16,174 bases of DNA from JAIUZI01 sp041594355 (GCA_041594355.1 JBFHMM010000072.1:1-16174); one strand, 5' to 3'; numbered from the stretch's first letter, positions 1 to 7,020 are shown. The notes: generated from the sequence alone by a model not told the origin. Numbers and translations: made by a program.

Positions 1-243
1 CATATAGCGCCCGCCCGCCTCGACCACTTCCGTTTCCGGACCGGTGCAATAGGTGGCATCGGGCACCACGCAGGCGATCCGGCCCTTGGCGATGGCGATG
101 TCATGGCCGGGCAGGCATTCGCGGCTGTGAACGTTGACCCAGGTGCCGCTGCGTATGACCAGATCGGCGGGCGTGCGCCCGGCGGCTACGGCGATCAGAT
201 GGGTGGCGACATCGGGCCAGCTTGGGAAGGGTGTCTGTTGCAT
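1..243 (-). CDS. Adenine deaminase-type amidohydrolase, N-terminal fragment (runs off left edge)
   Basis: The first 81 codons of a gene read leftwards from an ATG at 241-243 and run off the window. The protein begins MQQTPFPSWPDVATHL and carries 'GRTPADLVIRSGTWVNVHS' followed by 'DIAIAKGRIACVV' and 'VEAGGRYM'. This is the usual N-terminal beta-sandwich of adenine deaminases and related amidohydrolases: ADLVI, a vNV segment, diAI..GRI, then AGGRY just before the PGFID metal-binding region. The catalytic barrel lies outside the window, so the substrate cannot be confirmed; adenine to hypoxanthine plus ammonia is the family reaction, and another amidohydrolase is possible. No good Shine-Dalgarno is seen. 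It is divergent from the VOC/aldolase cluster, with about 117 bp between them. Confidence 0.75.
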   Translation of the reverse strand, partial: MQQTPFPSWPDVATHLIAVAAGRTPADLVIRSGTWVNVHSRECLPGHDIAIAKGRIACVVPDATYCTGPETEVVEAGGRYM

Positions 244-360
244 GTTTCAATTGTTCTGAACTCGGCGGCGGGCGCAAGCCCTGCCGTCGAGGTATCGTGA
301 AACTGACGTCTTGCCAGAGCCATGCTTGCGCCGCCGGGGGTTCCAGGCAAAGCTGGGATC

Positions 361-798
361 ATGGACTATGAAATGGTAAAGGCGAACAGCTTTGGCCGGT
401 CCCTCAAGGGGGTCGGGCTGAACCTGCTGGTACGGGATGTTCGGGCGCGATGTGCTCTGATAGAGACAGTTTTTGACATGACCGCCTTTCAGATCAGCGC
501 CGATTTCGCGATCCTGGGCTATGGCGATCAGGTGTTTCAGGTGCACGCCGACGGCACCTATCATTCCAACCCGCTGCTGAGGGTGTTGCCGGAAACCCCG
601 CCGCGTGGCGCGGGCATCGAAATCAGGCTCTATGACAGCGATCCGGACCTCTGTGCCGCCCGAGCCGAGGCCGTCGGCGCCACTATCCTGCAACTGCCGA
701 CCGACAAACCGCATGGCTTGCGCGAGGCTTATATCCTCTACGAAAACGGTTATGTCTGGGTGCCCGGCCGCCCGCTGACCCAAGGAGACGCCCTATGA
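361..798 (+). CDS. VOC-family (glyoxalase/bleomycin-resistance fold) protein
   Basis: A 145-residue protein. It opens with 'GVGLNLLVRDVRARCALIE' at residues 17-35, the first beta-alpha unit of a vicinal-oxygen-chelate module. It closes with 'KPHGLREAYILYENGYVWVP' at residues 116-135, the typical final strand with a Glu (E122) at a metal-ligand-like position. This is one two-repeat VOC domain of normal length. The substrate is unknown; the family includes glyoxalases, dioxygenases, epimerases and binding proteins. I chose the ATG at 361 because similarity to VOC proteins begins near it; a longer start at 322 and a shorter one at 373 are possible. Its stop overlaps the start of the aldolase gene (ATGA at 795-798), so the two are probably translationally coupled. 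Confidence 0.8.
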   Translation: MDYEMVKANSFGRSLKGVGLNLLVRDVRARCALIETVFDMTAFQISADFAILGYGDQVFQVHADGTYHSNPLLRVLPETPPRGAGIEIRLYDSDPDLCAARAEAVGATILQLPTDKPHGLREAYILYENGYVWVPGRPLTQGDAL

Positions 799-1550
799 CA
801 GTTGCCCCCCTGCGCCCCAACATCGACCATTGGCAGCAGCGCGTCGATCTCGCCGCAGCGTTCCGCTGGACCGTGCGGCTGAACATGCACGAGGCGGTCG
901 CCAACCATTTCAGCCTCGCGATCAACGACGATGGCACGCGGTTCCTGATGAATCCCAACCAGATGCACTTCTCGCGGGTCCGGGCCAGCGACCTGATCGA
1001 GGTCGATGTGAACGATGCAGAGGCGCTAAGCGGCCCTGAGGCGCCCGATCCCACGGCCTGGGGCCTGCATGGCGGCATCCACCGCCATTGCCCCCACGCC
1101 CGCTGTGTCATGCATGTGCATTCAATTTTTGCCACGGTACTGGCCTCGCTCGCCGACAGCCGCCTGCCGCCGATCGACCAGAACTGCGCCACCTTCTTCA
1201 ACCGCTATGTCATCGACGATGGCTACGGCGGGCTGGCGTTCGAAGAGGAGGGCGCGCGCTGCGCCGGACTGCTGCACGATCCCAAGAAAAAGGTGATGAT
1301 CATGGGCAACCATGGCGTGCTGGTGATTGGCGATACCGTGGCCGATACCTTTAACAGGCTCTTTTATTTCGAGCGCGCGGCGGAAATCTACATTCGTGCG
1401 CTTCAGACCGGTCAGCCGCTGCGGGTGCTGCCCGACGCGGTTGCCGAGAAGACTGCGCAGGAACTGGAAGCCTATCCCGAACAGGACGTGCGCCATCTGG
1501 CCGAGTTAAAGGCGATACTGGACGAAGAAGGCTCAAACTACGCAAGTTAG
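795..1550 (+). CDS. Class II aldolase/adducin-domain protein
   Basis: A 251-residue protein with the class II aldolase/adducin fold. An N-terminal region ends in the 'NHFSLAINDDG' turn (residues 37-47). The metal-binding 'MHVHS' (H107, H109) follows the '..H..C..VMHVH' pattern of the family, and 'MGNHGVLVIG' near residue 173 gives the third zinc-ligand histidine. Length and spacing are normal. Known members cleave or epimerise sugar phosphates (FucA, AraD) or are non-enzymatic adducin-like proteins; the substrate here cannot be read from sequence. It overlaps the VOC gene by 4 nt and is followed after 8 nt by a SelW-like gene, so the three probably form one operon. Confidence 0.88.
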   Translation: MTVAPLRPNIDHWQQRVDLAAAFRWTVRLNMHEAVANHFSLAINDDGTRFLMNPNQMHFSRVRASDLIEVDVNDAEALSGPEAPDPTAWGLHGGIHRHCPHARCVMHVHSIFATVLASLADSRLPPIDQNCATFFNRYVIDDGYGGLAFEEEGARCAGLLHDPKKKVMIMGNHGVLVIGDTVADTFNRLFYFERAAEIYIRALQTGQPLRVLPDAVAEKTAQELEAYPEQDVRHLAELKAILDEEGSNYAS

Positions 1551-1558
1551 GGTCGATT

Positions 1559-1840
1559 ATGAGCAAACCAAACGTCACCATCACCTATTGCACCGGCTGC
1601 AACTGGCTCCTGCGCGCCGGCTGGATGGCGCAGGAGCTGCTGCAGACATTCGGCAGCGATCTGGCCTCGGTCGCGCTGATCCCGGGCGAGGTCGGCGGCA
1701 TTTTCGAGATCCGCGCCGACGGTCACCTGCTATGGGAACGCAAGCGCGATGGCGGCTTTCCCGACGCCCGAGAGCTGAAACAGCGGCTGCGCGACCACAT
1801 CGACCCGGCCCGCGACCTGGGTCATCTGGACCGCAGCTGA
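1559..1840 (+). CDS. SelT/SelW/SelH (Rdx) family thioredoxin-like protein, Cys form
   Basis: A 93-residue protein with a redox motif C-T-G-C (C11, C14) directly after the first beta strand ('VTITYCTGCNWLLRAGWMAQ'). Next come a helix, 'VALIPGEVGGIFEIRADG' and a C-terminal 'RDGGFPDARELKQRLRD'. This is the Rdx layout of bacterial SelW-like proteins. Both motif positions are Cys codons (TGC), so no selenocysteine is involved. Family members are thought to be small thiol-redox proteins with poorly known partners. Only 8 nt separate it from the aldolase stop, which suggests co-transcription. It ends 51 nt before the stop of the convergent methyltransferase, and nothing notable lies in that gap. Confidence 0.88.
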   Translation: MSKPNVTITYCTGCNWLLRAGWMAQELLQTFGSDLASVALIPGEVGGIFEIRADGHLLWERKRDGGFPDARELKQRLRDHIDPARDLGHLDRS

Positions 1841-1891
1841 GATCGTCATATTCGACCTTGATACGGGGCCTTTCAGACGTTCAGGCGGCGG

Positions 1892-2524
1892 TCAGCCCTT
1901 CTCGAAGAGGGCAATCAGGGCGCTGTCGTCCTTGTTTTCGCCCACCGCCATGTCCCCGTAGATGCGCACGCGCCGCAGGGTCAGGTGAATGATCCGCCCT
2001 TCACGCAGCAGCGCCTCGAACCGCGCGGCAAAGCCCTGGGTGTCGTAGTGGTGTTCGTTGATCGACAGGGTGAACTGCGCCCCCCGCCGGGAGATGCGCA
2101 GCAGCGCGTCCAGCGCGCCGGGTCCGACATGGCCGGTGGTGAAGGTCCCCGAGGACACGATGCCCGCATAGCTGTCGGGCGGCACCGGGATGCCTTCGTT
2201 CAGGTCGGCCTCGATGGCGTCGCGATAGATGTCCTTGCGCATCGCTTGGCCCAGCATTTCTGCGCTGATGTCGGTGGCGTCGATTGGTCCGACGCCCAGA
2301 TCAGACAGCACCGCACCACACAGCCCGGTGCCCGCGCCCACGTCCAGAACCGGCCCCTGTCCGCCCGCCGTGACAAAGGCGCGCGCGGTATGGATATGCA
2401 ACTGGTAATCCTCGCGCGCGGCAAAGCTGGCGTCATAGTCGCCGGCCCACTCGGCATAGAGCCTGCGGGAGTCCTCGGGCGTCTTCAGCGCATAGGCGGC
2501 GTTCAGATCGGGTTTGTCGCTCAT
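1892..2524 (-). CDS. Class I SAM-dependent methyltransferase
   Basis: A 210-residue protein starting MSDKPDLNAAYALKTPEDS. The SAM-binding motif I 'VLDVGAGTGLCG' is at residues 59-70, and 'IDATDISAEMLGQA' (residues 81-94) supplies the acidic loop after strand 2. 'YAGIVSSGTFTTGHVGP' follows as motif IV-like. The N-terminal 'YAEWAGDYD' pattern resembles the METTL27/WBSCR27-like group, whose substrates are not established. I chose the start at 2524 because the upstream open frame to 2671 encodes low-quality sequence and overlaps the promoter and start of the divergent SDR gene. The gene is single, with its own divergent promoter region at 2525-2601. Confidence 0.85.
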   Translation of the reverse strand: MSDKPDLNAAYALKTPEDSRRLYAEWAGDYDASFAAREDYQLHIHTARAFVTAGGQGPVLDVGAGTGLCGAVLSDLGVGPIDATDISAEMLGQAMRKDIYRDAIEADLNEGIPVPPDSYAGIVSSGTFTTGHVGPGALDALLRISRRGAQFTLSINEHHYDTQGFAARFEALLREGRIIHLTLRRVRIYGDMAVGENKDDSALIALFEKG

Positions 2525-2547
2525 GTACAATGAAAGGCGCATGTTGA

Positions 2548-2569
2548 GATTCGAATCAAGCGGCGCTTG
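2548..2569. promoter_or_regulatory. Two abutting dyads in the methyltransferase/SDR divergent region
   Basis: The 77-bp intergenic region between divergent genes contains the perfect 10-bp palindrome GATTCGAATC (2548-2557). It is immediately joined to CAAGCGGCGCTTG (2557-2569), a 6-bp dyad around one central base. The first palindrome is also two back-to-back GANTC sites, the recognition sequence of the alphaproteobacterial CcrM methyltransferase. Operator function is inferred from position only. Confidence 0.4.
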
Positions 2570-2601
2570 CATCCCCCCGGTCGGGGCCGCATCAATGACG
2601 C

Positions 2602-3486
2602 ATGGACAAACTGCTGATTTCTTTCGGACACGGGTATTCCGCACAGGCGCTGGCCCGGCTGCTGCTGCCACAGGGCTGGCGGATCATCGGAACCACGCGG
2701 TCGGCCGAAAAGGCCGACATGCTGCGATCCACCGGGATAGAGCCTGTCATCTGGCCCGGCGACCCGGACGCCCTGCCGCTTGACCGGGCCAGCCACCTGC
2801 TGATCTCTGCCGGGCCGGGCCAAGACGGCGACCCGGTGCTCAACGCGATGCGGGATCGGATCGCCGTTCGCGCCGGTCAGTTCGACTGGGTCGGCTATCT
2901 CTCGACCACGGCCGTCTATGGCGACCATCAGGGCGGCTGGGTTGATGAAGACACCCCAATGACCCCGGCTAGCCGCCGCGGCCGCTGGCGGGTCGATGCC
3001 GAACGCGCCTGGAGAGACATCCCAGGGCTGCCACTGCACATCTTCCGCCTCGCCGGGATCTATGGCCCGGGGCGGGGTCCCTTCGCCAAAGTGCGCGCCG
3101 GCACCTCGCGCCGCATTATCAAGCCGGGGCAGGTGTTTTCCCGCATCCATGTCGAGGACGTCGCGCAGGTGCTCGCCGCCTCCATCACCCGCCCCAATCC
3201 CGGCGCCGCCTACAACCTCTGCGACGATGACCCGGCCCCGCCGCAGGACGTGATCGAACACGCCGCCACCCTGCTCGGCCTGCCGGTGCCCCCTGCTATC
3301 CCCTATGATGAGGCCGAGATGACGCCCATGGCGCGCAGCTTCTACGGCGAAAGCAAACGTGTCAGGAACGACCGGATCAAGGATGAACTGGGGGTGCGCC
3401 TCATCTACCCCGACTACCGCATCGGGCTGCAGGCGCTTCTGGCCTCTGAGCCAGGGGATGAGACCCGGACAGGCGGCATCAGCTAG
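2602..3486 (+). CDS. NAD(P)-binding SDR/epimerase, YeeZ-like
   Basis: A 294-residue extended-SDR-like protein. The Rossmann motif is 'SFGHGYSAQALA' (residues 7-18, GxGYxA form), followed by 'GTTRS' (residues 30-34), where Arg33 after strand 2 favours NADP. 'GYLSTTAVYGDHQGGWVDED' (residues 98-117) is the active-site strand, and 'FRLAGIYGPGRGP' (residues 148-160) is typical of nucleotide-sugar epimerase relatives. The usual YxxxK catalytic pair is absent: the expected place reads 'SRRGRWRVDAERAW' (residues 124-137). This is in keeping with the YeeZ-type subgroup, which lacks a proven reaction. It starts at the ATG at 2602, divergent from the methyltransferase gene, and a small gene follows after 10 nt. 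Confidence 0.85.
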   Translation: MDKLLISFGHGYSAQALARLLLPQGWRIIGTTRSAEKADMLRSTGIEPVIWPGDPDALPLDRASHLLISAGPGQDGDPVLNAMRDRIAVRAGQFDWVGYLSTTAVYGDHQGGWVDEDTPMTPASRRGRWRVDAERAWRDIPGLPLHIFRLAGIYGPGRGPFAKVRAGTSRRIIKPGQVFSRIHVEDVAQVLAASITRPNPGAAYNLCDDDPAPPQDVIEHAATLLGLPVPPAIPYDEAEMTPMARSFYGESKRVRNDRIKDELGVRLIYPDYRIGLQALLASEPGDETRTGGIS

Positions 3487-3496
3487 GGCGGTTTCG

Positions 3497-3841
3497 GTGG
3501 GGATCTGGCATAACTTTTTTGTCCTGTGGAATTTCCGCACCCTCAAGAAACTGCGCGGCCGGATCGAATCCCGCTTTCCCGGCCAAACTCCGAAGATGTG
3601 GCGTGATTTCGGAGGCGCGCAAAAACTCGATCTCCATCTCGGCCCGGTTCTCTACCCGGAACTCGCCATCCTGCAATTGCTGGCTGTCGCTGCGCCCGAC
3701 AGATTGCCGCTCCATGTGCTGGGCGATGACGCGGTTGCCGCATATGTCACGCGGCTGAGACGCGGCCCGGTCGCGCGGCTCTACCGAGTATTGGCCGGGA
3801 TCACGGGCCTGACCTACCGCCTTCAAGGCGGAATGCGGTAA
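3497..3841 (+). CDS. Small hypothetical protein
   Basis: An open frame of 114 residues from a GTG at 3497, with a possible Shine-Dalgarno (AGGGCGG, 3485-3491) that overlaps the SDR stop. The sequence begins 'VGIWHNFFVLWNFRTLKKLR' and includes 'LGPVLYPELAILQLLAVAA' and 'YVTRLRRGPVARLYRVLAG'. It has plausible hydrophobic/basic patterning but no family I recognise. It is close behind and co-oriented with the SDR, so it could be co-transcribed. The start is uncertain because the frame stays open upstream into the SDR gene. A 115-codon frame on the opposite strand covers the same DNA but reads less like protein. Confidence 0.5.
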   Translation: MGIWHNFFVLWNFRTLKKLRGRIESRFPGQTPKMWRDFGGAQKLDLHLGPVLYPELAILQLLAVAAPDRLPLHVLGDDAVAAYVTRLRRGPVARLYRVLAGITGLTYRLQGGMR

Positions 3842-4011
3842 ACCCGGCGCCCGGAACGCTGCGCGAAGCCAAAGATGTCAACGGGTTGCGTTGTGCCTGA
3901 GCTTTCATCTCTTCGAAAATACGCCCGCCGGAGGCTCGCCGCGCGGCACGCGCGGTGCCCGGCCCAACCGGGGCCAAGTCCGCCAGGACGCAGGCGCTGG
4001 GCGGGAGCCCC
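3842..4011. other. Intergenic region with repeat copy A and GC-rich dyads
   Basis: About 170 bp with no gene I can support. It holds one copy of a dispersed repeat (3903-3935), then a GC-rich tail with self-complementary stretches, for example GGCCC...GGGCC at 3961-3975. Open frames across it are short and repeat-derived. Confidence 0.5.
3903..3935 (+). repeat. Dispersed intergenic repeat, copy A
   Basis: Begins TTTCATCTCTTCGAAAATAC and continues into CCGCCGGAGG. It shares the TTTCATCTC-T-(short gap)-AAATAC-(CCGGCGGG-like) layout with copies at 10351-10379 and, inverted, at 14737-14766. GC-rich self-complementary sequence follows on the same strand. Confidence 0.6.
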
Positions 4012-4497
4012 TCACATTTCAGAACAATAATCTTCGTCCACTGTGCGCAGAACATAGGTCTTGCGCGCTCGAACGCCCACGTCGTGCCGGATCATCAGGC
4101 GCGTAAGCCGGTCGCCATTGATCGGCACGATCCTTTGTTGCAGGCGGGAGACATAGTCCCGTGCCTCGCGTGAAAAGTCCGAGGTGGTGACAAAACCACC
4201 CTTGTTTGCGCCTTCCGTGGTCAGGGAGCCGACAAAGGCATTCAACGCCGGACGTCCGACCTCGTTTTCGGCTGCGAATCTTTTCGCCTGAACATAGACT
4301 GTGTCGAGGCCAAGTTTGTCTTCGTTGAAGCCGTCATCGATCACCCGGCATTGATTATTCGAACTGTCATGCTTTTTCAGCTTTTCGGTCGGCTGAACGG
4401 ATTTTTCACGCCAGCTTGCGATTCCAGTCGAACTGGACAGAACCTCGTTATCAATCCTGTTTGAATCGCTCCGGATTTTCCGGAGGCTCCAGATCAA
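4012..4497 (-). pseudogene. mrr: Remnant of an Mrr-type restriction endonuclease (C-terminal catalytic part)
   Basis: A 161-codon frame with only a TTG as initiator. From about residue 58 onwards it matches the Mrr catalytic domain: 'EDKLGLDTVYVQAKRF' with the Q-x-K of the PD-(D/E)xK core (Q70, K72), then 'EVGRPALNAFVGSL', 'GANKGGFVTTSDFSREA' and 'INGDRLTRLMIRHDVGV', ending 'VDEDYCSEM'. Mrr proteins are about 300 residues with an N-terminal winged-helix DNA-binding domain. Here that domain and the first half of the nuclease fold are missing. Residues 1-50 are low-quality sequence with only a possible 'QPTEKL' trace of the linker. The GIDG-type loop before EDKLGLD is also disturbed ('RVIDDGFNED'). 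Base composition is less GC-rich than in neighbours. It is most likely inactive. Confidence 0.8.
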
Positions 4498-4571
4498 GGA
4501 AAGATTGGCTGTGGCCGGATTGCACGGGGTGACCTTTGAATGCGGCCGCGGCCGAAAATTGGAAACGACAA

Positions 4572-4595
4572 AGGGCCGGCGTACGCGCCGGCCCT
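4572..4595 (-). terminator. Rho-independent terminator of the enoyl-CoA hydratase gene
   Basis: A perfect 10-bp stem (AGGGCCGGCG/CGCCGGCCCT) with a 4-nt loop lies about 20 nt after the echA stop. On the minus strand it is followed by TTTGTCGTTT, a moderately T-rich tail. Confidence 0.82.
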
Positions 4596-4615
4596 GTTTG
4601 CGCGGAGAGACGCGA

Positions 4616-5392
4616 TTACTTGTCGCGGAACTGCGGCTGGCGTTTTTCGAGGAAGGCGCCCATGCCTTCTTTCTGGTCCTCGGTCGCGAAGAGCGAGTGG
4701 AAGACGCGGCGTTCGAAGAGCAACCCTTCGCCCAGGGAAACCTCGTAGGAGCGGTTGACCGCCTCCTTGGCCGCCATGACCGAGGGCTGCGATTTCTCGG
4801 CGATCTTCTGGGCGGCGCCCAGCGCCTCTTCGATCAGCTTCTTGGCGGGCACCACGCGGGAGACAAGGCCGCTGCGCTCGGCCTCTTCGGCGTCCATGAA
4901 GCGGCCTGTCAGGTTCATGTCCATCGCCTTGGACTTGCCGACAAATCGGGTAAGCCGCTGGCTGCCGCCCATGCCGGCGATGACGCCCAGGTTGATCTCG
5001 GGCTGGCCGAATTTAGCGGTGTCGGCGGCGATGATGAAATCGCAGGCCATCGCCAGTTCGCAGCCACCGCCCAGCGCATAGCCGGAGACGGCGGCGATGA
5101 TCGGCTTGCGGATCTTGATGATCCGGTCGGAGGCATTGGCAAAGAAGTTTTCCGAGAACACCTCGGCAAAGCTTTTCCCCGACATCTCCTTGATATCGGC
5201 GCCGGCGGCAAAGGCTTTCTCGGACCCGGTGATGACGACACAGCGCACCTTGTCGTTGGTGTCGGCGTCTTCGAGCGCCTCGCAGAGTTCGCCGAGCAGC
5301 TGGGTGTTGAGGGCGTTCAGCGCGTCGGGGCGGTTCAGCTTGATGAGGGCTACGTGGTCGTCCACATCGACGTTGATCGTCTCAAAGGCCAT
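4616..5392 (-). CDS. Enoyl-CoA hydratase (crotonase family)
   Basis: A 258-residue protein, the normal length for mitochondrial-type crotonase. It hydrates 2-enoyl-CoA to 3-hydroxyacyl-CoA in fatty-acid and short-chain acyl-CoA degradation. Oxyanion-hole segments are 'FAAGADIKEM' (residues 61-70) and 'GYALGGGCELAMACD' (residues 104-118). The two catalytic glutamates are E112 in GGGCE and E132 in 'FGQPEINLGVIAGMGGSQRL', as in rat enoyl-CoA hydratase. It lies 62 nt downstream of mutM on the same strand and ends in a strong hairpin terminator. No strong Shine-Dalgarno is seen before the ATG at 5390-5392. In related genomes this gene, as I recall, sits between mutM and rpsT-dnaA. Confidence 0.93.
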   Translation of the reverse strand: MAFETINVDVDDHVALIKLNRPDALNALNTQLLGELCEALEDADTNDKVRCVVITGSEKAFAAGADIKEMSGKSFAEVFSENFFANASDRIIKIRKPIIAAVSGYALGGGCELAMACDFIIAADTAKFGQPEINLGVIAGMGGSQRLTRFVGKSKAMDMNLTGRFMDAEEAERSGLVSRVVPAKKLIEEALGAAQKIAEKSQPSVMAAKEAVNRSYEVSLGEGLLFERRVFHSLFATEDQKEGMGAFLEKRQPQFRDK

Positions 5393-5454
5393 GGGTTCAC
5401 TTTCGTTGTTCCGTTTGGTTCCGATTCCTTACCACGCGAGCGCAGCGGTTCAAG

Positions 5455-6306
5455 CTATCTTTGGCAGGTCGGGCAGTAGAAGGACGACCGGCCCGACTGC
5501 ACGATGCGGCGGATGGTCGAGGTGCAGCCGGGGGTGCGGCAGGGGTCGTTTTCGCGGCCGTAGACGTCAAAGGAATGCTGGAAATATCCAAGTTCTCCAT
5601 CGGCTTGGCGGAAATCCCTGAGCGAGGAGCCGCCCGCCGCGATGGCATCCGTCAGCACCTGGCGGATGATCGGAACAAGGGCGGCGGTGCGGGCGGCGGA
5701 GATGCGCCCGGCCTTGCGGCGCGGGTCGATACGCGCGCGATAAAGCGCCTCGCAGACATAGATATTGCCCAATCCGGCAACGATTCCCTGATCCAAGAGC
5801 GCCGATTTGACCGGCGTGTTGCGCCCCCGGAAGGCGGCGATCAGATGATCCTCGTGGAAATCGTTGCCGAGAGGTTCGGGGCCGAGCACGGCGAGCAGCT
5901 TGTGGGTGTCGGTGGAGGCGGTAGGCATCAGGTCCATCGCGCCGAACCGGCGCGGGTCGTTGAAGGTGATGCGCGCGCCGTTGTCCATGTGCAGGACGAC
6001 ATGGTCGTGTTTCTCGGGCGTCGGGTGGGTATGGGTGAACAGGCCCAGCGGGTCGCCCGACACCGTCATGCGGCCCGACATGCCCAGATGGATCAGCAGG
6101 GTTTCGCCCGACGCCAGATCGGCGAGGATGTATTTCGACCGGCGGCGCAGCCGCAGCACCCGCTGGCCGGTCAACCGCTCGGCCATACGCTCGGGGAAGG
6201 GCCAGCGCAGGTCGGGGCGGTTCACCTCCGCCCGCGCGATCACCGCGCCTTCCATCGCGGGGGCAAGACCCCGGCGGACGGTTTCAACTTCGGGGAGTTC
6301 GGGCAT
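5455..6306 (-). CDS. mutM: Formamidopyrimidine-DNA glycosylase (Fpg/MutM)
   Basis: A 283-residue bifunctional base-excision-repair glycosylase/AP lyase for 8-oxoguanine and formamidopyrimidines. It opens with MPELPEVETVRRGL, where the N-terminal Pro (after Met removal) and the next Glu are catalytic. The conserved lysine is K58 in 'RRSKYILADL'. The helix-2turn-helix region is around 'TPVKSALLDQGIVAGLGNIY'. The C-terminal zinc finger is complete (C256-x4-C261 ... C278-x2-C281, 'YCPTCQR'). The length is slightly above the usual 270, with a small insertion near 'GLFTHTHPTPEKHDH'. Its start overlaps the end of the upstream membrane-protein gene by 23 nt, which suggests translational coupling. Confidence 0.97.
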   Translation of the reverse strand: MPELPEVETVRRGLAPAMEGAVIARAEVNRPDLRWPFPERMAERLTGQRVLRLRRRSKYILADLASGETLLIHLGMSGRMTVSGDPLGLFTHTHPTPEKHDHVVLHMDNGARITFNDPRRFGAMDLMPTASTDTHKLLAVLGPEPLGNDFHEDHLIAAFRGRNTPVKSALLDQGIVAGLGNIYVCEALYRARIDPRRKAGRISAARTAALVPIIRQVLTDAIAAGGSSLRDFRQADGELGYFQHSFDVYGRENDPCRTPGCTSTIRRIVQSGRSSFYCPTCQR

Positions 6307-6934
6307 CGTTCAGTTTGCTTTCTGCAAAGGCCATCAACTCGTCACGCCCCGCACAGTAGTTCGGGATGCGCGCCTTGCCGCTGTGGCGAAATTCGATGAT
6401 GCGGCATTCATTGCCGCTGGATGTGCCAATAATGTCGTCCCACCGATGGGATCGGGCGCGCAGATTCCGGCCCAGGGCGGTGAGATGCGTGTCGGTGTAG
6501 GCAAAGGAGTAGAGCGCGAAATAGACACATGCATAGAACATGTAGAGCCCGAAGCCGAGAATCCCCATGGCAAATGCCAGCGATGTGAAACTGGAAGTGG
6601 CATGCATCAGGGGTGGTCTGGCCACGTAAAAAAAGGACACCGCCAAAAGTGCGGACCCTGCGACCCAGGCGAGACGAAACCGCATCCGCCCGCGTTTTAC
6701 GTTTCCGGCGTCCGGCTGCAATTTCTCGGACCCGATTTTCCGAACCCCCAACGCCCGCAATGCCCGTTCTCCGACCTGAAACAGGAAAAAGAGCAAGGCA
6801 GCCCCAGTCGATTGCAGAATGAGGTTGTCGATGAAACCGTCGTTGCTGAGTTTTCCGGTGGACACGAGATATCTATCGACAAGCGACAGCGCACAGAGGA
6901 ATAGCAACAACAATCCGGTCTGCCAGGTCTTCAT
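6284..6934 (-). CDS. Membrane protein with a C-terminal PH-like domain (uncharacterised)
   Basis: A 216-residue protein with four hydrophobic segments at about residues 7-23, 36-54, 88-104 and 116-145. They are separated by a basic loop ('VKRGRMRFR', residues 79-87). The soluble tail (about 147-208, 'AYTDTHLTALGRNLRARSHR', then 'WDDIIGTSSG' and 'RDELMAFAESKL') has the pattern of bacterial PH-like domains that follow membrane segments: a 't..gl..r....r.w.dI' strand, a basic strand and an end helix. This fold call is mine and uncertain. The function is unknown. It overlaps mutM by 23 nt and is divergent from ubiE, so it is probably the first gene of a membrane protein-mutM-echA unit. Confidence 0.75.
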   Translation of the reverse strand: MKTWQTGLLLLFLCALSLVDRYLVSTGKLSNDGFIDNLILQSTGAALLFFLFQVGERALRALGVRKIGSEKLQPDAGNVKRGRMRFRLAWVAGSALLAVSFFYVARPPLMHATSSFTSLAFAMGILGFGLYMFYACVYFALYSFAYTDTHLTALGRNLRARSHRWDDIIGTSSGNECRIIEFRHSGKARIPNYCAGRDELMAFAESKLNDARTPRS

Positions 6935-6960
6935 CGACGTCCCTGCGTCCCTATCGCCCG

Positions 6961-6988
6961 TTTGTCTTCCTCGCCGCCGAACTATAAG
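6961..6988 (+). promoter_or_regulatory. Candidate ubiE promoter
   Basis: TTTGTC (6961-6966) and TATAAG (6983-6988), 16 bp apart, lie in the 86-bp region between the divergent membrane-protein and ubiE genes. They are followed by a Shine-Dalgarno AAGGCGG (7007-7013), 7 nt before the ubiE ATG. The -35 match is weak. Confidence 0.4.
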
Positions 6989-7020
6989 GAAGCACAGAGG
7001 ATCAACAAGGCGGCTCTGCG

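Noticed and set aside
271..332. 8-bp inverted repeat GGCGCAAG...CTTGCGCC between the amidohydrolase and VOC genes
   Set aside because: The arms are 46 bp apart in GC-rich DNA; too weak to call an operator.
2521..3546. Long minus-strand open frame opposite the SDR gene
   Set aside because: Antisense shadow; the plus frame has Rossmann and epimerase motifs.
3479..3826. Minus-strand frame of 115 codons opposite the small hypothetical gene
   Set aside because: Charged, irregular sequence without hydrophobic patterning. The plus frame is preferred, though neither is certain.
4505..5479. Long plus-strand open frame opposite the enoyl-CoA hydratase
   Set aside because: Low-complexity antisense translation; the minus frame is a complete crotonase with both catalytic glutamates.
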